64,000 nt of DNA. Origin: Blastococcus sp. CT_GayMR19 (lineage in GTDB: Bacteria > Actinomycetota > Actinomycetes > Mycobacteriales > Geodermatophilaceae). The notes beneath the pieces were generated by a model. That model saw only the letters and a program-made list of their open reading frames with translations. It did no database searches and was not told the DNA's origin. Shown here piece after piece: positions 37,107 to 46,165 of this stretch. The stretch covers positions 434,001 to 498,000 of the forward strand of contig NZ_SPQL01000001.1 in NCBI RefSeq assembly GCF_004570385.1, in the 5' to 3' direction. The position numbers and the translations under genes were made by a program. Within the stretch, counting starts at the first letter, position 1; the number at the start of each line of letters is the position of its first letter.

Positions 37107-38111
37107 TCAGCGGCCCGCGCGCAGCCGGCTGCCTCGTCCGGTCTCGGCCCGGATCGTGACGATCCGGCGAACCGCACGCTCGAGCGCGTAGTCCGCACTC
37201 GCGGCGGCACCCTTCACGTCGGCGTTGAGCTCGGCCGTCACGCCGATGGCCTGCTGCAGGCCGTCGATGCTCCAGCCGCGGGCGTGCGCCAGGCCCTTCT
37301 TCACCTTCCAGAAGGGCAGCTTCAGGATGCGTGCCAGCTCGCCCGGGTCCGAGGTGCTCAGGCTGGTGACGCGGGCGGCGGTGCGCACGCTGTCGGCGAG
37401 GGCGTCGGCGATCAGCACGTGGGCCACCCCGCGCTGCAGGGCCCACCGCAGCTGCTCGACGGATTTCTCCCGGTCGCCCATCAAGGCCCGTTCGGCGACG
37501 TCGAAGCCGGTGACCTCGGCCTGGCCCCGGTAGAAGCGGGCCACGGCATCGGCGTCGATGGTGCCGCCGAAGTCGGAGACCAGCTGGCCGGCGGCCGCGG
37601 ACAGCTGACGCAGGTCGTTGCCGATGGCCTCGACGACCGCATTGACGGCGTCCATCGTGATCCGGCCGCCGAACGTGCGGACCTCGTTGCGGACGAAGTT
37701 CGCCAGGTCGCCAGGGGACTTCAGCTTGGGGCACTCGTCGATCGCGGCGCCGGCCTGCTTGAAGGCCTTGACCAGCCCGTCGTTGCGCTTTCCGCCGTTG
37801 TGGACCAGCACCAGCGTGAGCTCTGGGTCGGGATCCTTGGCATAGCTGGTCAGCGAGTCGTTCAGCGCCCCCGCCGCCTCCTGCACACCGGTGACCACGA
37901 TCAGCCGGTGGCCGCCGAACAGGGAGGGCGCGAGCACGTCGGCCAGCTGGCCGACCGGCAGCCCTCCGGCCGCCAGCTCGTGCTCCTCCGCATCCTCGTG
38001 GTGGGCCAGAACCGCGGTCCGGACCGCGGCGACCGCGCGGGATCGGAGGAGCTCCTCCTCCCCCATCACCACGCGCAGGCGGGAGGTGGGTTCCACGGGG
38101 TCGGCCGGCAC
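37107..38111 (-). CDS. holA: DNA polymerase III subunit delta
   Basis: 334-aa clamp-loader subunit that opens the beta clamp. It reads SRLRVVMGEEELLRSRAVAA at the N-terminus, FGGHRLIVVTGVQ, then VLVHNGGKRNDGLVKAFKQAG and LPFWKVKKGLAHARGW near the C-terminus, the actinobacterial HolA pattern. The gene follows comEC, as in mycobacteria. The comEC frame runs through this entire gene in another register, so automatic annotation could drop one of the two; the conserved HolA sequence shows that this frame is real. Confidence 0.93.
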   Translation of the reverse strand: MPADPVEPTSRLRVVMGEEELLRSRAVAAVRTAVLAHHEDAEEHELAAGGLPVGQLADVLAPSLFGGHRLIVVTGVQEAAGALNDSLTSYAKDPDPELTLVLVHNGGKRNDGLVKAFKQAGAAIDECPKLKSPGDLANFVRNEVRTFGGRITMDAVNAVVEAIGNDLRQLSAAAGQLVSDFGGTIDADAVARFYRGQAEVTGFDVAERALMGDREKSVEQLRWALQRGVAHVLIADALADSVRTAARVTSLSTSDPGELARILKLPFWKVKKGLAHARGWSIDGLQQAIGVTAELNADVKGAAASADYALERAVRRIVTIRAETGRGSRLRAGR

Positions 38112-38123
38112 GCCTGCATGGTG

Positions 38124-40539
38124 TCACGGGGAGCTGACACCGCTGCGCCGTTCCGGAGCTCCGACGAGCCGCTGCCGCACCCGCCGAGGCATCGCCGTCC
38201 AGCTCCGCCACACCCCACGACGCCGCCGACCCGACGACCGCCAGGTCCCCGCCGCGGTCGGTCCGGTGCACCCGCATCCCGGCCCGCGCCAGCCAGGACA
38301 GCAGCCGACGCGTGGGATGCCCGTAGGTGTTGTCCGCCCCGACCGAGACGAGCGCCACCCGGGCGCCGCTGGCCGCGAGGAACGCCGGATCGGCGTCCCC
38401 GCTGCCGTGGTGGGGAACCTTCAGCACGTCTGCGCTGAGGTCGGTTCCCGAGGCCAGGATCCGCGCCTCGGCCTGGGCACTCAGGTCGCCGGTGAACAGG
38501 ATCCGCACCCCGCGCTGCGTGATCCGGACGACCATCGACAGGTCGTTCGCCTCGGCGGCCGCGGTGGCCCGTTCCGGTTCCGGGGCCAGCACCTCGACCG
38601 CCGCCTCTCCCACCGTGCGCCGGTCCCCGGGCACGAGGACCGCGCGCTCCCCGCCGCTGCGACGGACGAGGCTGTCGAACGCGGCCACCCGCTCGTCGTC
38701 GGGAGCCAGCGTGCCGGTGGCGACGATCCCGACCCTCCGCCCGGTCAGCGCGCCGGCCAGACCGGCCGCATGGTCGGCGTCCAGGTGCGACATCAGGACC
38801 AGCGGCAACGAGTCGATCCCGAGCCGGTCCAGGCACCGGTCGACGGCCCCGACGTCCGGCCCGGCGTCGATCAACACGCCGGCCCTCGCCCCGGTCGGCA
38901 CGACGAGGGCGTCTCCCTGCCCGACGTCGCACGCGACCACGAGGGCGTCCGTCGGTGGCCAGCCCCGGACCACCTGCCGCAGCGGCCAGCCGATCGCGAC
39001 CAGACCGACCAGCGCGGCCAGCGCGAGCGGTCGGATGCCCGGAAACCGCCAGAGCGTCCAGGATCCGGCAAGGAGCAGAAGCGTCAGGAGGACGGCACCC
39101 GCCGTTCCGGCCGGCCATCCCGTGGCCGCGTCCGGCAGCGCGGACGCGCGCTCGGCGACGAGGACCAGCCAGCGCGCCGGCCAGCCGGCGCACCGGACCA
39201 GGAGGTCCGCGGCGGCCGGCAGCAGCGGACCGAGGACGGTAGCGGCCAGGCCGAGCACGGTGGCCGGCGCGACGGCGGGCACCGCGAGCAGGTTGGCCGG
39301 CAGGGAGACCAGGCTGACCGTTCCGGAGAGGCCCGCGACGAGGGGCGCGGTCGCCAGGCCCGCGGCGGCGCTCACCGCCAGCGCATCGGCCAGGACGGGC
39401 CAGCACCCGTGGCTCCGCAGTCGCCGTGACCAGGCGGGCGCAACCAGCACGATCGCCGCGGTCGCGGCCACCGAGAGGGCGAACCCGGCGTCGCGCGCCA
39501 GCCCCGGGTCGACCAGCAGCAGCACGCAGACGGCCGCCGCCAGCGCGGGCAGGGCGGCGCGTGGTCGCCCCGCAGCCAGCGCCAGCAGCGTGACCGCACC
39601 CATGGCGGCGGCACGGACGACGCTCGGACCCGCCCCCGCCAGCACGACGAAACCGATGAGCAGGAGCCCCGCGACGGCCGCCTGGATCCGGCGGTCCACG
39701 GCCCGGCGGCGGAGGGGCCAGAGCACCGCCGTGAGGATGATCGCCACGTTCGCCCCGGACACCGCCGTGAGGTGAGCGAGCCCCGCGCGCCGGAAGTCCT
39801 CGTCGAGCACGGGGTCCATGGCCCGCGTGTCGCCGACGACCAGTCCGGGGAGCAGTCCGGCCGGCCTCGGGTCCAGGACCCGTTCCGCCGACCCGGCCAG
39901 CCCGTCGCGCAGCGATCCCGCGGCCCGGAGGAGCGCGCCGGGCCGGCCCAGCGGAGTCGGCGGACCCCGGGCCGTGACCACGGCGGCCACGTCGTCGCCC
40001 GGCCGTGGCGCGGACAGATCCGCGCGGACACGAACCGGTTGCCCGGGCAGCAGGTCGCGCCAGCCGTCGGCGGAGGCGAACAGCAGGACCTCGGCGCCCA
40101 GCCGGTGCGTCACCGTCCCGTCGCCGACGACGGCGACGGTCGCGTCCGCGATGACCCGTGAGCCGCCGGACCCCGGCAGCACGTGCGGGTCGTCGCTCAG
40201 CTCGAGGACGAGTTCCACCGTGCGTCCCGCCTCCGACAGCGAGCGGAGCGGGGAGGCCTCGCGCGCGGCCCCCCGGACGGCGGCGGTCGCGGTGGCGACG
40301 GCCAGTCCGGCGAGCACCGCCAGGGCGACGGTCGCCGTCCATCCTTGCCGTCGGCGTGCCACGGCCGCGGCGCACCCCGTCGCGCCCACAGCGCTCAGCG
40401 CCAGCTGGGTCGGGGCCAGCAGCGGCGCGCCGGCGCTGACCGCCCAGACGGCCGCGGCAACCGGCACGAGACGGAGATCCACCCAGACCCAGCGCCCGGC
40501 CGGCCGGTCCTCGGCCACGGGGCTCGGGATTCTGCTCAC
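38124..40539 (-). CDS. comEC: ComEC/Rec2 DNA uptake channel, stop codon missing at expected end
   Basis: Membrane channel that takes up single-stranded DNA, with a C-terminal metallo-beta-lactamase domain. The GTG start overlaps comEA by GTGA. Visible parts: N-terminal helices and an OB-fold region, the Competence domain (GLLPGLVVGDTRAMDP, LTAVSGANVAII), about ten helices, and the hydrolase (DVGQGDALVV, MSHLDADHAAG, FTGDLS, VPHHGSGD, NTYGHPTRRLLSW). The family ends near codon 780, about 38215, but this frame has no stop until 36871, beyond holA. A TGA at 38124 in another frame is where the gene would end after a one-base shift. I give that as the limit; the true end is unresolved (frameshift, lost stop or sequence error). 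Confidence 0.8.
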
Positions 40540-41417
40540 ACCCCGACCAGTTCGGCCAGTTCCGCGGCGGTCGCCGGTCCGATGCCCGGCACGTCGTCCA
40601 GTTGATCGACGGACCGGAACGGCCCGTTGCGGGTGCGGTGGTCCACGATCCGCTGGGCGAGGACCGGGCCGATGCCCGGCAGGGCGTCCAGGTCCCCCGC
40701 GGTGGCGGTGTTCAGATCGACGCGGCCCCCGGAGCCCGGCGCGCCGGCGCTGCCGGATCCCGGTCCAGGCGCGCTGCCCGGCACGCCCACGGAGATCTGC
40801 GCGCCGTCTGCGACGAGGGCGGCGAGGTTGACCGAGGCCGGATCGGCCTCCGGAAGGAGACCTCCGGCGGCCTGCACGGCGTCGGCGACCCGCGCGCCGG
40901 CCGGGAGCGTGACCAGCCCCGGGCGGACCACCAGGCCGACGACCGAGACCACCACGACGGCCGACGTGCCGGCAGCCTCCCCGACCGTGGGGGTGGCAGC
41001 CTTCGTCGCCGCACCGGCGGTGGCGCCGGCCGGGGCCGGGAGGACGGCCTCGACCCGTGGGCGGTCCAGCCAGGTCCAGCCGGCCAGCAGGAGGGCGGCC
41101 AGCAGCCCGGCGATCCAGAGCGACCTGGCGCCCCCTCGGCCGGGATCCCACCGGGCGGCGCGGCCGGGCGCCCGGTGCCTTCCGATACCGGGAGGCAGGT
41201 CAGCGGAGTACGGCGCCTCCTCCTCGTCGGGGAAGGAGCCCGCAGCGCCGAGAGGCGTCCGGAGAGCGGAGCCGGCCGTCCACGGGGGCTCGCCCTCGAT
41301 CGGCTCGTCGTCGGCGTCCGGCACCCATCCCCCGACGGGGCGGTCCTCGAGCAGTGCCCGCAGTCGCGCTCGGATGACGTCCGCGTCGGCGTCACTGCGG
41401 CGGGAGGAGAAGCGCAC
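40536..41417 (-). CDS. comEA: Competence protein ComEA, helix-hairpin-helix DNA-binding protein
   Basis: 293-aa membrane-anchored DNA receptor for transformation. A charged N-terminal region precedes one transmembrane helix at about 98-116 (SLWIAGLLAALLLAGWTWL). An SLBB-type domain follows (SVVGLVVRPGLVTLPAGAR, ADAVQAAGGLLPEAD). The C-terminus has the paired helix-hairpin-helix motifs (VDLNTATAGDLDALPGIGPV, VPGIGPATAAELAELVGV). It overlaps comEC by 4 nt. Confidence 0.93.
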   Translation of the reverse strand: MRFSSRRSDADADVIRARLRALLEDRPVGGWVPDADDEPIEGEPPWTAGSALRTPLGAAGSFPDEEEAPYSADLPPGIGRHRAPGRAARWDPGRGGARSLWIAGLLAALLLAGWTWLDRPRVEAVLPAPAGATAGAATKAATPTVGEAAGTSAVVVVSVVGLVVRPGLVTLPAGARVADAVQAAGGLLPEADPASVNLAALVADGAQISVGVPGSAPGPGSGSAGAPGSGGRVDLNTATAGDLDALPGIGPVLAQRIVDHRTRNGPFRSVDQLDDVPGIGPATAAELAELVGV

Positions 41418-41705
41418 CGCCGGGACGTTAGGGACCAGGACTCCCGCGACGACTGCCTCCGCGGCATCTGTGGATCCGCGGTCCGCTTGTGGACAAGGAT
41501 CCGCGTCCCGACAGTTCGCACGGGCAGCATCACGCCCGTGACTCCCCAGCCCGAAGGTCCGCGATGAACCGGATCGGCGGACCCGGACGCGACGAACCCG
41601 GCTTCCGCGAGTGCCACTCCTTGGGGTGGCGCCCCGGCCGCGTGCCCATCCGGTACCTGCCGGGACCGGTAGCTTCGCGCAGCCATCTCAACGGGGAGAA
41701 CTCGC

Positions 41706-42359
41706 GTGATCGAGAACAATGCTGCGCCGTCCGCATCGGGCCATTCGGACGCGCCGTGGTCCGGACCCGTTCCGGCGCGACCGCCGAAGACGCGCCGACC
41801 AGGTGGCCGCTGGGCCTTGGCGGTGGGCGCGCTCGTCGCCGGCCTGGTGCTCGGCGGTGCGACCGGCGCCAGCATGGCGCTCGCCTTGAGCGACCCCACG
41901 CGGTCCGATGAGTACCGCGGGCTCCAGGCGCAGGTCGATTTCCTGCAGGGTGAGGCACAAGAGCTCGAGGACCGCGCGCGCCGGGCCGACGGCCGTGCGA
42001 CCAGCGCGGAGGCGAGCGCCAGTTCGGCGGTTGCGTCAGCGGACAGCCGGCAGGCTGCACTCGACCAGCGGGAGCAGGACATCGCCGGCCGCGAGCAGGC
42101 CGTTGCCGCTGTGGAGCAGCGGATCGCGGCAACCTCCATCGACGAGGGGACGTGGACGGTCGGCCGCGACGTCGAGCCGGGTACCTACACGACGGCCCAG
42201 GCAGTGACCGGGGACTGCTACTGGGCCATCACCCGCTCCGGCACCAACGGCGGCGACATCGTCCGGAACGACATCGTCAAGGGCGGCTTCCCAACCGTCA
42301 CGCTGAGCGCGGGCCAGGACTTCACCAACAACCGGTGCGGGACCTTCGTCAAGCAGTGA
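41706..42359 (+). CDS. Membrane-anchored coiled-coil protein of unknown function
   Basis: 217 aa. A Pro/Arg-rich cytoplasmic N-terminus leads to one transmembrane helix at about 38-60 (LAVGALVAGLVLGGATGASM). Residues 70-140 are predicted coiled coil (QAQVDFLQGEAQELEDRARR, ALDQREQDIAGREQAVAAVE). The C-terminal 70 residues (DEGTWTVGRDVEPGTYTTAQ, DCYWAITRSGTNGG, FTNNRCGTFVKQ) form a small beta-rich domain with two cysteines common in secreted actinobacterial proteins. Likely exposed outside the membrane. Start GTG with GGGGAG upstream. It is coupled to the next gene. Function not known. Confidence 0.8.
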   Translation: MIENNAAPSASGHSDAPWSGPVPARPPKTRRPGGRWALAVGALVAGLVLGGATGASMALALSDPTRSDEYRGLQAQVDFLQGEAQELEDRARRADGRATSAEASASSAVASADSRQAALDQREQDIAGREQAVAAVEQRIAATSIDEGTWTVGRDVEPGTYTTAQAVTGDCYWAITRSGTNGGDIVRNDIVKGGFPTVTLSAGQDFTNNRCGTFVKQ

Positions 42360-42415
42360 GCCGGAGGACCCGGACGCGCTTGCGCGCATTCCGGAACGAG
42401 TTCGAGGAGCAGTTC

Positions 42416-42868
42416 GTGATCATGGTCCGACGAGTGGGCGCTGCAGTCCTGGCCGTCGCTGCCTTCGCCGTCTGGTTTCTCCTGGCCCCCGACGAGCCCG
42501 TGATCCAGGCCCCGACACCCGTGAGCGACCGCAGCAGCGAGATCGACGCAGCGCTCTCCGCGTACGAGCTGAACAATGCCCGGACCCAGGGAGCCCCCCA
42601 GCAGGCGGTGGTGAACGGCTGGCTGGCCAAGGACCTGCTGACGACCATGGCCGAGCAGCAGAACGAGGCGCTCACCCGCGAAGCGGTGCCGCCGCCCGTG
42701 TTCACGAGCGACGACCGGATCCCTGCCCTGGCGGGCTTGCTCGTGCTCGGCCTCGCCCTGGCTCTCGTCACGTCGGAGCCGCGGACCGCGGACGCCGACC
42801 CGGACGCCGGCGTCCCCCGGGCGCAGCATGACCGCGAGCTCGCCGCCTGGACGCCGGAGAAGGGTTAG
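42416..42868 (+). CDS. Small membrane protein of unknown function
   Basis: 150 aa with two hydrophobic segments, VGAAVLAVAAFAVWFLL near the N-terminus and IPALAGLLVLGLALAL near residue 115. Between them is a helical, polar stretch (EIDAALSAYELNNARTQGAP). I start at GTG 42416, which has GAGGAG six bases upstream. A GTG at 42356 overlaps the previous stop by GTGA and would add 20 residues. The gene ends in TAG. No family recognised; pairing with the coiled-coil gene suggests an envelope role. Confidence 0.7.
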   Translation: MIMVRRVGAAVLAVAAFAVWFLLAPDEPVIQAPTPVSDRSSEIDAALSAYELNNARTQGAPQQAVVNGWLAKDLLTTMAEQQNEALTREAVPPPVFTSDDRIPALAGLLVLGLALALVTSEPRTADADPDAGVPRAQHDRELAAWTPEKG

Positions 42869-42939
42869 ACCCCGGCAGGAGCCAGCCTCGCCGGTCGCCT
42901 TGACGCCGGCCCAGTGCTGTCCGGGATGCGTCTACCGGA

Positions 42940-43830
42940 CTACGCGTCCGGGGACAGGTCGGACTCGTCGTCGTCCGGCTGCCGCCAGAAGGGCGCCACC
43001 ACGATGCCGACCGCGCCCGGGCCGACGTGCGCCCCGATCGCGGGCCCGAGCTCGCTGACGTGCAGCTCCCGCAGGGACGGCAGGCGGTCCCGGAGTTCCG
43101 TGGCCAGCCGCTCGGCGCGCTCGGCAGCGGCGAGGTGGTGCACCGCCACCGAGACGGGTCCCGGGCCGGCCGCCTCCACGGCCCGCTGGACGAGCCGGTT
43201 CAGGGCACGGGCGGTGGTCCGGACCTTCTCCAGCGGGACCACCCGACCGTCCAGGACGTGGAGCACCGGCTTGACGGCGAGGGCCGAACCGAGGATCGCG
43301 GCTGCCGCTCCGATACGGCCACCTCGGCGCAGGTGCTCGAGGGTGTCGACGACGAACATCGTCCGGGTCGCGGCCGCCATCTCCCGAGCTGTCCGCGCCA
43401 CCGCGGCGGCCCCCGCCCCGGCGGCGGCGGAGCGGGCGGCCGCGAGCACCGCGAAGCCGTTGCCCATCGCCGCCGACCGCGAGTCCACGACCGTCACGAT
43501 GTGCTCGCCGACCTGCGAGGCCGCCAGCCGCGCCGCGTCCCAGGTGCCGGACAGCTCGGAGGACAGATGGATGGACACGAGGCTGTCGGCCCCCGCGTCC
43601 AGCGCGCGACGGTAGGCCGCGACGAAGTCGCCCGGCGTCGGCCGGGAGGTGGAGACCGTCTGCCCACGGGCCGACAGCACGCGCGCCACGTCGTCGGGCC
43701 CGATGTCCTGGCCCTCGCGGCCCGAACGGCCGGCCAGCACCACGTACAGCGGAACGACGTGGATGCCGTAGCCCTCGACCAGATCCGGGGGGAGATATGC
43801 CGCCGAATCGGTGATGACGGCGACGGACAC
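42940..43830 (-). CDS. DegV family protein (fatty-acid-binding)
   Basis: 296-aa cytoplasmic protein of the DegV (EDD fold) family that binds a fatty acid and, in Gram-positives, presents it to a fatty-acid kinase. Landmarks: AVITDSAAYLPPDLVEGYGI, VSTSRPTPGDFVAAYRRAL, SIHLSSELSGTWDAARLAA and LRRGGRIGAAAAILGSAL. It occupies the position of Rv2417c in the comEA-to-nadD block. No FakA kinase is next to it. It ends in TAG. Confidence 0.93.
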   Translation of the reverse strand: MSVAVITDSAAYLPPDLVEGYGIHVVPLYVVLAGRSGREGQDIGPDDVARVLSARGQTVSTSRPTPGDFVAAYRRALDAGADSLVSIHLSSELSGTWDAARLAASQVGEHIVTVVDSRSAAMGNGFAVLAAARSAAAGAGAAAVARTAREMAAATRTMFVVDTLEHLRRGGRIGAAAAILGSALAVKPVLHVLDGRVVPLEKVRTTARALNRLVQRAVEAAGPGPVSVAVHHLAAAERAERLATELRDRLPSLRELHVSELGPAIGAHVGPGAVGIVVAPFWRQPDDDESDLSPDA

Positions 43831-43890
43831 CCGGCGAGGTTAGCGCCCGCCTCCGGGACCCCAGCGATCGCGAGGACAGGCGGCGTCGGG

Positions 43891-44643
43891 TCAGAGAACG
43901 GCGTCGGCGTCCGCGGCGGGCACCCGATCAGCGCCCTCGGGCCGGCCGCCCGCCGACGACGACGCGGGCGCCGGCTCCCTCGCCCCGTCGACCCGGCCGT
44001 CCGAGGCGGGCACGGCCGAGACGTTGTGCCGCAGCAGACGCCAGCGCCCGCCCTGGGTGACGAGCTCGCTCCACGCACAGTTGTCCAGCGCACCGAACGC
44101 TCGACGGTGCTCGGGGCCGAGGCCGAGGAGGCGTTCGAGGAGGCGCCCGGCTGTCCCGCCGTGCGTGACGACGACCGCCACCGATGCCTCCGGCAGGTCC
44201 ACCAGGGCCGCCAGCGCGCGCTCGGCAACGGCGGCGGACTCCTCGCCGCCGCGGCCCAGCACGGGCCGGCCGGCGATCCAGTCCGCGTACTGGTCCGGGT
44301 ACCGCTCGGCCACCTCGGCGCGGGTCAGTCCCTCCCAGCAGCCCATGCCGTGCTCCCGCAGCCGGCGGTCCAGGCGCAGCGGCACGCCCAGCAGGCCGGT
44401 GAGCACCCTCGCGGTCTGCACCGTGCGATCGAGGTCGCTGGAGACGACGACCGAGCTCTCCGGGTCGAGCCCGGCAGTGACGGCGAGGCGGGCCGCCGCG
44501 ACCGCGGCCTCCCGATGCCCGTCAGCGTCGAGCGGCGGGTCGAGCTGGCCCTGGAAGCGGCCGGCAGCGTTCCACTCGGTCCGGCCGTGCCGCCACAGCA
44601 CCAGCCGCGGCACCGGGAGCACGGGCAGGGTGGAGCTGGTCAC
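43891..44643 (-). CDS. Histidine phosphatase family protein (possible glucosyl-3-phosphoglycerate phosphatase)
   Basis: 250-aa phosphatase of the phosphoglycerate-mutase fold. The phospho-histidine motif is LWRHGRTEWN (His19), the second catalytic His is in VVTHGGTAGRLLERLLG, and the acid is in REHGMGCWEGL. It starts GTG 44643, overlapping rsfS by GTGA. In M. tuberculosis the gene at this place, Rv2419c, is GpgP, which dephosphorylates glucosyl-3-phosphoglycerate in methylglucose lipopolysaccharide synthesis. That specific role here is a synteny-based inference. The last 40 residues are variable and Pro/Ala-rich. Confidence 0.87.
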   Translation of the reverse strand: MTSSTLPVLPVPRLVLWRHGRTEWNAAGRFQGQLDPPLDADGHREAAVAAARLAVTAGLDPESSVVVSSDLDRTVQTARVLTGLLGVPLRLDRRLREHGMGCWEGLTRAEVAERYPDQYADWIAGRPVLGRGGEESAAVAERALAALVDLPEASVAVVVTHGGTAGRLLERLLGLGPEHRRAFGALDNCAWSELVTQGGRWRLLRHNVSAVPASDGRVDGAREPAPASSSAGGRPEGADRVPAADADAVL

Positions 44644-45050
44644 GGTCCGGCCGTCTCCTCGGCGGACGGGACGGCATCGGCGGTTGCGGGGCCACGGTCG
44701 GTGAACGGGATGGTCGGGCAGTCCTTCCACAGGCGCTCGAGGGCGTAGTACGCGCGCTCCTCCGCATGCTGCACGTGCACGACCACGTCGACGAAGTCGA
44801 GCAGGACCCAGCGGGCCTCGGCGAGACCCTCACGCCGGACCGGCTTGATGCCGTGCCCGCGCAGGCGTTCCTCCACCTCGTCGACGATGGCCTGCACCTG
44901 GCGTTCGCTGGGTGCCGCGGCCAGGACGAAGGCGTCGGTGATGGCAAGACGGTCGCTCACGTCGACGATGGAGACGTCCGTGGCGAGCTTGTCCGCAGCC
45001 GCCTGAGCGGCGAGCAGCGCGGTTTCCCGCGCCTCGGCCGAGGCGGTCAT
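44640..45050 (-). CDS. rsfS: Ribosome silencing factor RsfS
   Basis: 136-aa protein that binds L14 on the large subunit and blocks subunit joining during starvation. It reads [20 protein letters not shown], then [20 protein letters not shown] and [20 protein letters not shown], the full RsfS/Iojap pattern. A perfect AGGAGGT lies six bases before the ATG. The ATG overlaps the nadD stop (ATGA). Confidence 0.95.
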   Translation of the reverse strand: MTASAEARETALLAAQAAADKLATDVSIVDVSDRLAITDAFVLAAAPSERQVQAIVDEVEERLRGHGIKPVRREGLAEARWVLLDFVDVVVHVQHAEERAYYALERLWKDCPTIPFTDRGPATADAVPSAEETAGP

Positions 45051-45703
45051 CGGGGTACCTCCTGGAGATGGGTGTCGGGCGGTCGGTGGTCGGGTGCCCG
45101 GGCGGGCCCGCGGGTGCCACCGCGGTAGAGCCCGCGCTTCTCGATGTACTGGACGACGCCGTCGGGCACGAGGTACCAGACCGGCATCCCCCTCCCGACC
45201 CGCTCGCGGCAGTCGGTGGAGCTGATCGCCATCGCGGGCACCTCCACCAGACTGACCACGCCCTCCGGCAGGTGCGAGTCGGCGAGATGGAAACCCGGTC
45301 GGGTCACGCCGATGAAGTGGGCCAAGTCGAACAGCTGGGCGTTGTCCCGCCAGCTGACGATCTGGGCCAGCGCGTCGGCGCCCGTGATGAAGAACAGCTC
45401 GGCCTCCGGGCGCAGCCGCCGGAGATCGGTGAGCGTGTCGATCGTGTAGGTCGGGCCGCCCCGGTCGACGTCCACCCGGCTGACGGAGAACCGCGGGTTG
45501 GACGCCGTGGCGATCACCGTCATGAGGTAGCGGTCCTCGGGAGGGCTGACCTCCCGCTCGGTCTTCTGCCACGGCTGACCGGTCGGCACGAAGACGACCT
45601 CGTCGAGGCCGAACAGCCCGGCGACCTCGCTCGCGGCGACCAGGTGACCGTGGTGGATGGGATCGAACGTCCCGCCCATCACGCCGACCCGGCCACCTGC
45701 CAT
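45047..45703 (-). CDS. nadD: Nicotinate-nucleotide adenylyltransferase
   Basis: 218-aa enzyme that makes nicotinate adenine dinucleotide from NaMN and ATP in NAD synthesis. Motifs: [20 protein letters not shown] (nucleotide-binding HxGH), [20 protein letters not shown] and the C-terminal [14 protein letters not shown]. It is first in the nadD-rsfS-phosphatase unit. The ribosome site is weak, and an 18-bp perfect hairpin lies 17 nt before the start. Confidence 0.95.
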   Translation of the reverse strand: MAGGRVGVMGGTFDPIHHGHLVAASEVAGLFGLDEVVFVPTGQPWQKTEREVSPPEDRYLMTVIATASNPRFSVSRVDVDRGGPTYTIDTLTDLRRLRPEAELFFITGADALAQIVSWRDNAQLFDLAHFIGVTRPGFHLADSHLPEGVVSLVEVPAMAISSTDCRERVGRGMPVWYLVPDGVVQYIEKRGLYRGGTRGPARAPDHRPPDTHLQEVPR

Positions 45704-45720
45704 CGCCGGAGCCTATCGGT

Positions 45721-45760
45721 GCCGGCCGGAGCCGGTCCGTGAGGACCGGCTCCGGCCGGC
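45721..45760 (-). terminator. Perfect 18-bp hairpin in the nadD leader
   Basis: GCCGGCCGGAGCCGGTCC at 45721-45738 is exactly complementary to 45743-45760, with loop GTGA. It can end transcription arriving from the CoxE gene or, if transcribed, act as a leader structure just before the nadD ribosome site. Confidence 0.7.
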
Positions 45761-46029
45761 AGATCCGGGTACCCCCGACCCTGAGCCGGGCCGACCCCAT
45801 CCGGCGACCGGCTCCCCCGTGCAGCCGGTCGCACCCCGTCCGCGGCATTGCGGAGGCGGAGCTGATGCGGGAAGGAATGCCAGCACCGCCATGACAACGG
45901 CATGGAACGAGTTCGGTTACGGCTCAGCCCCGAAACTTGCGAAAAAGAGGTCCCACCGGCCCCCCGGGCAACAGAACGGCGCGTCCGGCGGCGCCGGCCG
46001 GGCGGATCCACGCGCGGACGACCGCCGGA
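45761..46029. other. Intergenic DNA between the nadD hairpin and the 16-bp repeat, no gene seen
   Basis: Part of a 462-bp gap. The stretch around 45890-45950 is less GC-rich than its surroundings and could hold the nadD promoter. Open frames here are short and extend into repeat DNA, so I do not call a gene. Confidence 0.5.
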
Positions 46030-46125
46030 GCGCCCTGTCGAGGAAGCGCCCTGTCGAGGAAGCGCCCTGTCGAGGAAGCGCCCTGTCGACGAAGCGCCCT
46101 GTCGACGAAGCGCCGTGTCGACACC
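46030..46125. repeat. Six tandem copies of a 16-bp intergenic repeat
   Basis: Unit GCGCCCTGTCGAGGAA. Copies 1-3 are identical, 4 and 5 read GTCGACGAA, copy 6 reads GCGCCGTGTCGACACC. A related GTGTCGACACCGG follows to about 46146. The array ends near the CoxE stop codon (46166). No spacers; not CRISPR. Confidence 0.9.
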
Positions 46126-46165
46126 GGATTCCCGTGTCGACACCGGAAGCGAGCCGGTCAGCCGC

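Noticed and set aside
36871-38123. Continuation of the comEC frame as a real C-terminal domain
   Set aside because: The sequence is typical of out-of-frame translation of holA, which is itself a conserved gene in the other register.
46030-46125. 16-bp repeat considered as CRISPR or a coding repeat
   Set aside because: No spacers, and the frames that cross it have no start signal or homology.
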